A stretch of 64,000 bases of DNA. It comes from Roseburia sp. GTDB lineage: Bacteria > Bacillota > Clostridia > Lachnospirales > Lachnospiraceae. The notes beneath the pieces are model-generated. The model did not search any database and was not told where the DNA came from. It saw nothing but the letters and a program-made list of their open reading frames with translations. The position numbers and the translations under genes are program-made. The DNA lies in NCBI GenBank assembly GCA_026168605.1, contig JAPFDX010000023.1, positions 18,230 through 82,229 on the forward strand, given 5' to 3'. How positions within the stretch are numbered: position 1 is the first letter of the stretch; each line of letters begins with the position of its first letter. Positions 61,486 to 64,000 of this stretch are shown here, in pieces.

Positions 61486-63057
61486 TAGAACTGTTTTAGT
61501 TTTCTCATCATCATTGACTAACGCTTCCATGTTATCCTCGATAAGAATCGTTTCATCCAACCCCAAATCTCCGAATAACCTCAGATAGATATCCACATTT
61601 CCGTCCCTGTCCACTTCGATTTTCTGAATCAGTTTTTTCAACTGCACATTTGTCATTTCCCGAACATCTGCAATATTCTCCAACTGTTTAAAAGTATTAT
61701 TTAAAACAGCCTCTAACTGCTCTCCCTTGGTCAACTGATAAGCCACGATTTTCAGTTCATTTTCCAATCGCTCGATTTCTTTTCTGGAACCACCAATTTT
61801 CTCATTTAACTCCTCACGGGTAATCAGATCATCGGTGTACATGTCCATATATTTCTCACGTGTTTTCTGTAACTTGGCAAGCTGACTGTTCAGTTCTTTT
61901 TCATATTCCAGATTTTCATCCTTGGCTTTGTAAACACGCTGGAACTCGTTTACCACGTAATTGATCACCTTTTTCTTCTGCTTCAATATATTGGCAAAAT
62001 AATCCTGCAAGATCTGAATCAACTCGTCTTCATCAATGGTAATCGCATTCGGGCAACTGTCCGCACCTTTCCCATTATGTCCGGAGCACACCCAGCGGAT
62101 ATAGGTATTCTTATATGTCCGAACACTTCTGCGGAAAGACCACCCACACTCCTTGCACTTAATCAACGTAGAAAATAAATGTTTGTTGCTCTGACGTTCG
62201 TGCTTCATATTGAACGCCCCATGTCTAGAATGAAGAATTTCCTGCGCCTTCTCAAATGTCTCATCATCAATAATCCGCAGTTCCGGTTTTTCCGTAACCA
62301 ACCACTCCGTCTCATCCTTCTCCATTCGCTGTCCGGTCAGGAAATCTGCAATCTCTTGTTTTCCATTGACAATCTTTCCGGTGTAAATCTCATTGGTCAG
62401 AATCCGGCAAGTTGCATTCTGACTCCACTTACAATTCCGCTTTGTCCGGATTCCCTGTTCATTCAACATATTGGAAATCTTGGAAGCGCCGTAGCCTTCC
62501 TCGGTGTACCATTTGTAAATCTGACGGATAACCTTCGCTTCTTTTTCATTGATAGCAAGATTAAAATAATCTCCGATTGTCTTATCGTATCCATACACAA
62601 TGTTGGGAACTCGCCCCTTCTCCGCATTCATCTTCTTGCCAAATTTCACGCGCTTGGAGGTATTAGCACTCTCCTCCTGCGCCAATGCCCCAAAGATGGT
62701 AAGAACAAATTCACTATTCCCCATGCTTGTCATATTGGCGGTGAGGAATTGCGTTTCGATTCCTAGGGCTTTCAGCTTCCGGACATTCTGCAAAAGATCT
62801 ACCGTATTTCTGGCAAAGCGGGAAATATCCTTCACCACAACCATGTCGAACATTCCCTTTTCCGCATCGGCCATCATACGGAGAAATTCCTTACGGTTCT
62901 TGATTTTTGTTCCGGAAATCCCCTCGTCCGCATATAATCTTACTAAGACATCTCCGGTACGCTTGGTGTATTCAAAGAAGAATTGCTTCTGCGCCTCCAG
63001 GCTGTTGAGCTGGTCAGCTTTATCGGTGGAAACTCGGCAATAGGCTGCTATGTTCAT
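61465..63057 (-). CDS. Large serine recombinase (site-specific integrase)
   Basis: 530 aa. Resolvase catalytic domain with nucleophile Ser10 in AAYCRVSTDKADQ, Arg/Asp motif YADEGISGTKIKNRKEFLRM (about 42-61) and VVVKDISRFARN (about 74-85). Recombinase domain about 165-260 (GYDKTIGDYFNLAINEKEAK). Zinc ribbon CKECGW ... CSGHNGKGADSCPN (about 305-340). C-terminal coiled coil about 365-440 (EYEKELNSQLAKLQKTREKY). It integrates and excises phage or conjugative elements. It lies at the end of the element with its 3' end in the spoIIID junction. Confidence 0.95.
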   Translation of the reverse strand: MNIAAYCRVSTDKADQLNSLEAQKQFFFEYTKRTGDVLVRLYADEGISGTKIKNRKEFLRMMADAEKGMFDMVVVKDISRFARNTVDLLQNVRKLKALGIETQFLTANMTSMGNSEFVLTIFGALAQEESANTSKRVKFGKKMNAEKGRVPNIVYGYDKTIGDYFNLAINEKEAKVIRQIYKWYTEEGYGASKISNMLNEQGIRTKRNCKWSQNATCRILTNEIYTGKIVNGKQEIADFLTGQRMEKDETEWLVTEKPELRIIDDETFEKAQEILHSRHGAFNMKHERQSNKHLFSTLIKCKECGWSFRRSVRTYKNTYIRWVCSGHNGKGADSCPNAITIDEDELIQILQDYFANILKQKKKVINYVVNEFQRVYKAKDENLEYEKELNSQLAKLQKTREKYMDMYTDDLITREELNEKIGGSRKEIERLENELKIVAYQLTKGEQLEAVLNNTFKQLENIADVREMTNVQLKKLIQKIEVDRDGNVDIYLRLFGDLGLDETILIEDNMEALVNDDEKTKTVLLGNNQT

Positions 63058-63149
63058 GGCAAAACCTCTCTGTTAAAATTAAATCATTCTGTTACAACTT
63101 TATTATACCAAAAAAAGTCTCTGGAATCAACCAGAGACCATCTCAACTA

Positions 63150-63992
63150 TCAATCAAATTTAATAAAATCTAGCCTTTTTGCTGAATTAACAATAATTTC
63201 CTCGGCGATTGCACGAATCAACGGAATTTCTTTCGATAATTCTTTGTCATGCTTAAATGGTTCATATCGAAGTTTTTCGCCCTCTTTGCTATGAACAATT
63301 GCATTTCTAACAGAATATACCCTATTTCTTATAGTTGAATAAACAGCGTCTTGGCTATCACTAAAATTAATAATTCCTCCTTCTGATGCGAAGGGAACTT
63401 TTTCTTTTTTATAATATTCTATTGCTGTGGCATCAATTGCATTTATAGTATTTTTCAAGTTTTCTAAATCAAACACATATTTTTTCAGGCATAACAATAG
63501 ACCTGTTTTTTCATCCCAAAGACCATCTTCTTTTTGTTCCTTCATTTTCTTCTTAATACGATTATAAAATGCTCTTATATCTTCTTTCCTGTATGGAGAA
63601 AATGATGGATGAGTAATATAATTTTCTATTTCTTTAAATGCATCTTGCTCTGCTATAGTTTGAAAGAAAAATTCTGCAACATGATAAAATGCCAAATATT
63701 GTGTAAATGGTATATCTGTAGATACACCTTGATAATAATATGTTATCAACTCATTATTATAAGACTTATATGGAAATAACTGTCCCTCTCTTCGGGCACT
63801 TCTTCGCCTTCTAATGTCACCTTTAAAATTAGTCACTGTAAACACAATGTCTTTGTTGTAAGCTATATTAAACAAATATGATTGCATCATTTTAGAAAAC
63901 TCATGCTGAGAATGATCTATATGTGTCGTAATCTTAGCAGTTAATATGTGAACAGATTCTGCAAAATCATTAAATTTATGTATTTCTTTCAT
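63150..63992 (-). CDS. HEPN-like protein, cargo of the recombinase element
   Basis: 280 aa, AT-rich and mostly helical. The C-terminal third has IRNRVYSVRNAIVHSKEGEK (about 225-244), with RNxxxH, the HEPN ribonuclease signature, in a context like ApeA-type and other apparent defence HEPN proteins. N-terminal part KFNDFAESVHILTAKITTHI is unrecognised. No membrane segments. The start ATG at 63992 lies at the window edge, and a longer N-terminus cannot be excluded. It lies 92 bases upstream of the recombinase and may be a defence cargo (inference). Confidence 0.65.
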   Translation of the reverse strand: MKEIHKFNDFAESVHILTAKITTHIDHSQHEFSKMMQSYLFNIAYNKDIVFTVTNFKGDIRRRRSARREGQLFPYKSYNNELITYYYQGVSTDIPFTQYLAFYHVAEFFFQTIAEQDAFKEIENYITHPSFSPYRKEDIRAFYNRIKKKMKEQKEDGLWDEKTGLLLCLKKYVFDLENLKNTINAIDATAIEYYKKEKVPFASEGGIINFSDSQDAVYSTIRNRVYSVRNAIVHSKEGEKLRYEPFKHDKELSKEIPLIRAIAEEIIVNSAKRLDFIKFD

Positions 63993-64000
63993 TCTAATGG

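Noticed and set aside
1..64000. CRISPR arrays, rRNA and tRNA genes
   Set aside because: No regularly spaced direct repeats were seen, and no tRNA T-arm GGTTCGAATCC-type strings or rRNA landmarks were noticed on either strand while reading. A dedicated tRNA scan was not possible.

Overview
The window reads as the chromosome of a Gram-positive, probably spore-forming gut Clostridia species, most likely a member of the Lachnospiraceae. The evidence is the gene set: paired glgC/glgD, spoVG, a spoIIID fragment, a Clostridia-type PRPP synthetase, dnaD with a DnaC/DnaI-like loader, an HPr-like protein, PrsA-type and FMN-type lipoproteins, AGGAGG ribosome sites and TTGACA/TATAAT promoters. Housekeeping DNA is GC-balanced. 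Several inserted blocks (44-50 kb, 61.5-64 kb and parts of 1.7-9.2 kb) are clearly richer in A+T.

Layout. 1-1.66 kb: a LysM/G5 cell-wall protein (cut by the window edge) and aroK. 1.7-9.2 kb: a decayed mobilizable element. It keeps fragments of mobC, a relaxase and HTH genes, and carries an intact helix-turn-helix / response regulator / histidine kinase / ABC exporter operon. 9.2-27.5 kb: core genes, including prsA-like, mfd, pth, spoVG, glgD, glgC, murC, dnaD, a helicase loader, prs, an HPr-like protein, a large exported protein and a bcp peroxiredoxin. Two tandem pairs of DnaA boxes lie directly upstream of the dnaD/loader operon.

27.5-50.4 kb is a defence island with ordinary genes between the systems. 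(a) An eight-gene operon apparently driven by the promoter of an ArsC/Spx-like gene: two C5 DNA methyltransferases, an EcoRII-N-like protein, a McrB-like motor, a LlaJI-family nuclease, a Vsr-like nuclease and an Mrr-N/SIR2 fusion. (b) An EcoRII-type pair (Dcm-like methyltransferase with an RHH-like N-terminus, then R.EcoRII) followed by an RCC1-repeat exported protein. (c) An AT-rich coiled-coil / McrB-like AAA+ / DUF2357-type nuclease operon. An IS66 remnant closes the island before guaA.

52.5-60 kb holds what looks like a complete flavin-based extracellular electron transfer locus: ndh2, a polyprenyl synthase, a two-repeat PplA-like lipoprotein, an ApbE/FmnB flavin transferase, a NusG-II membrane protein and a Gx-family membrane protein on the minus strand, with a divergent UbiA prenyltransferase. 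A 297-bp palindromic element lies between this locus and guaA.

60-64 kb: a CmpB-family membrane protein, an HD-domain protein, and then the 3' half of spoIIID. That half is cut exactly where a large serine recombinase gene begins (reading towards it), followed by a HEPN-like protein that runs to the window edge. The sporulation regulator gene therefore appears to be interrupted by an integrated element whose far end is outside the window. This arrangement resembles the skin elements in sigK.
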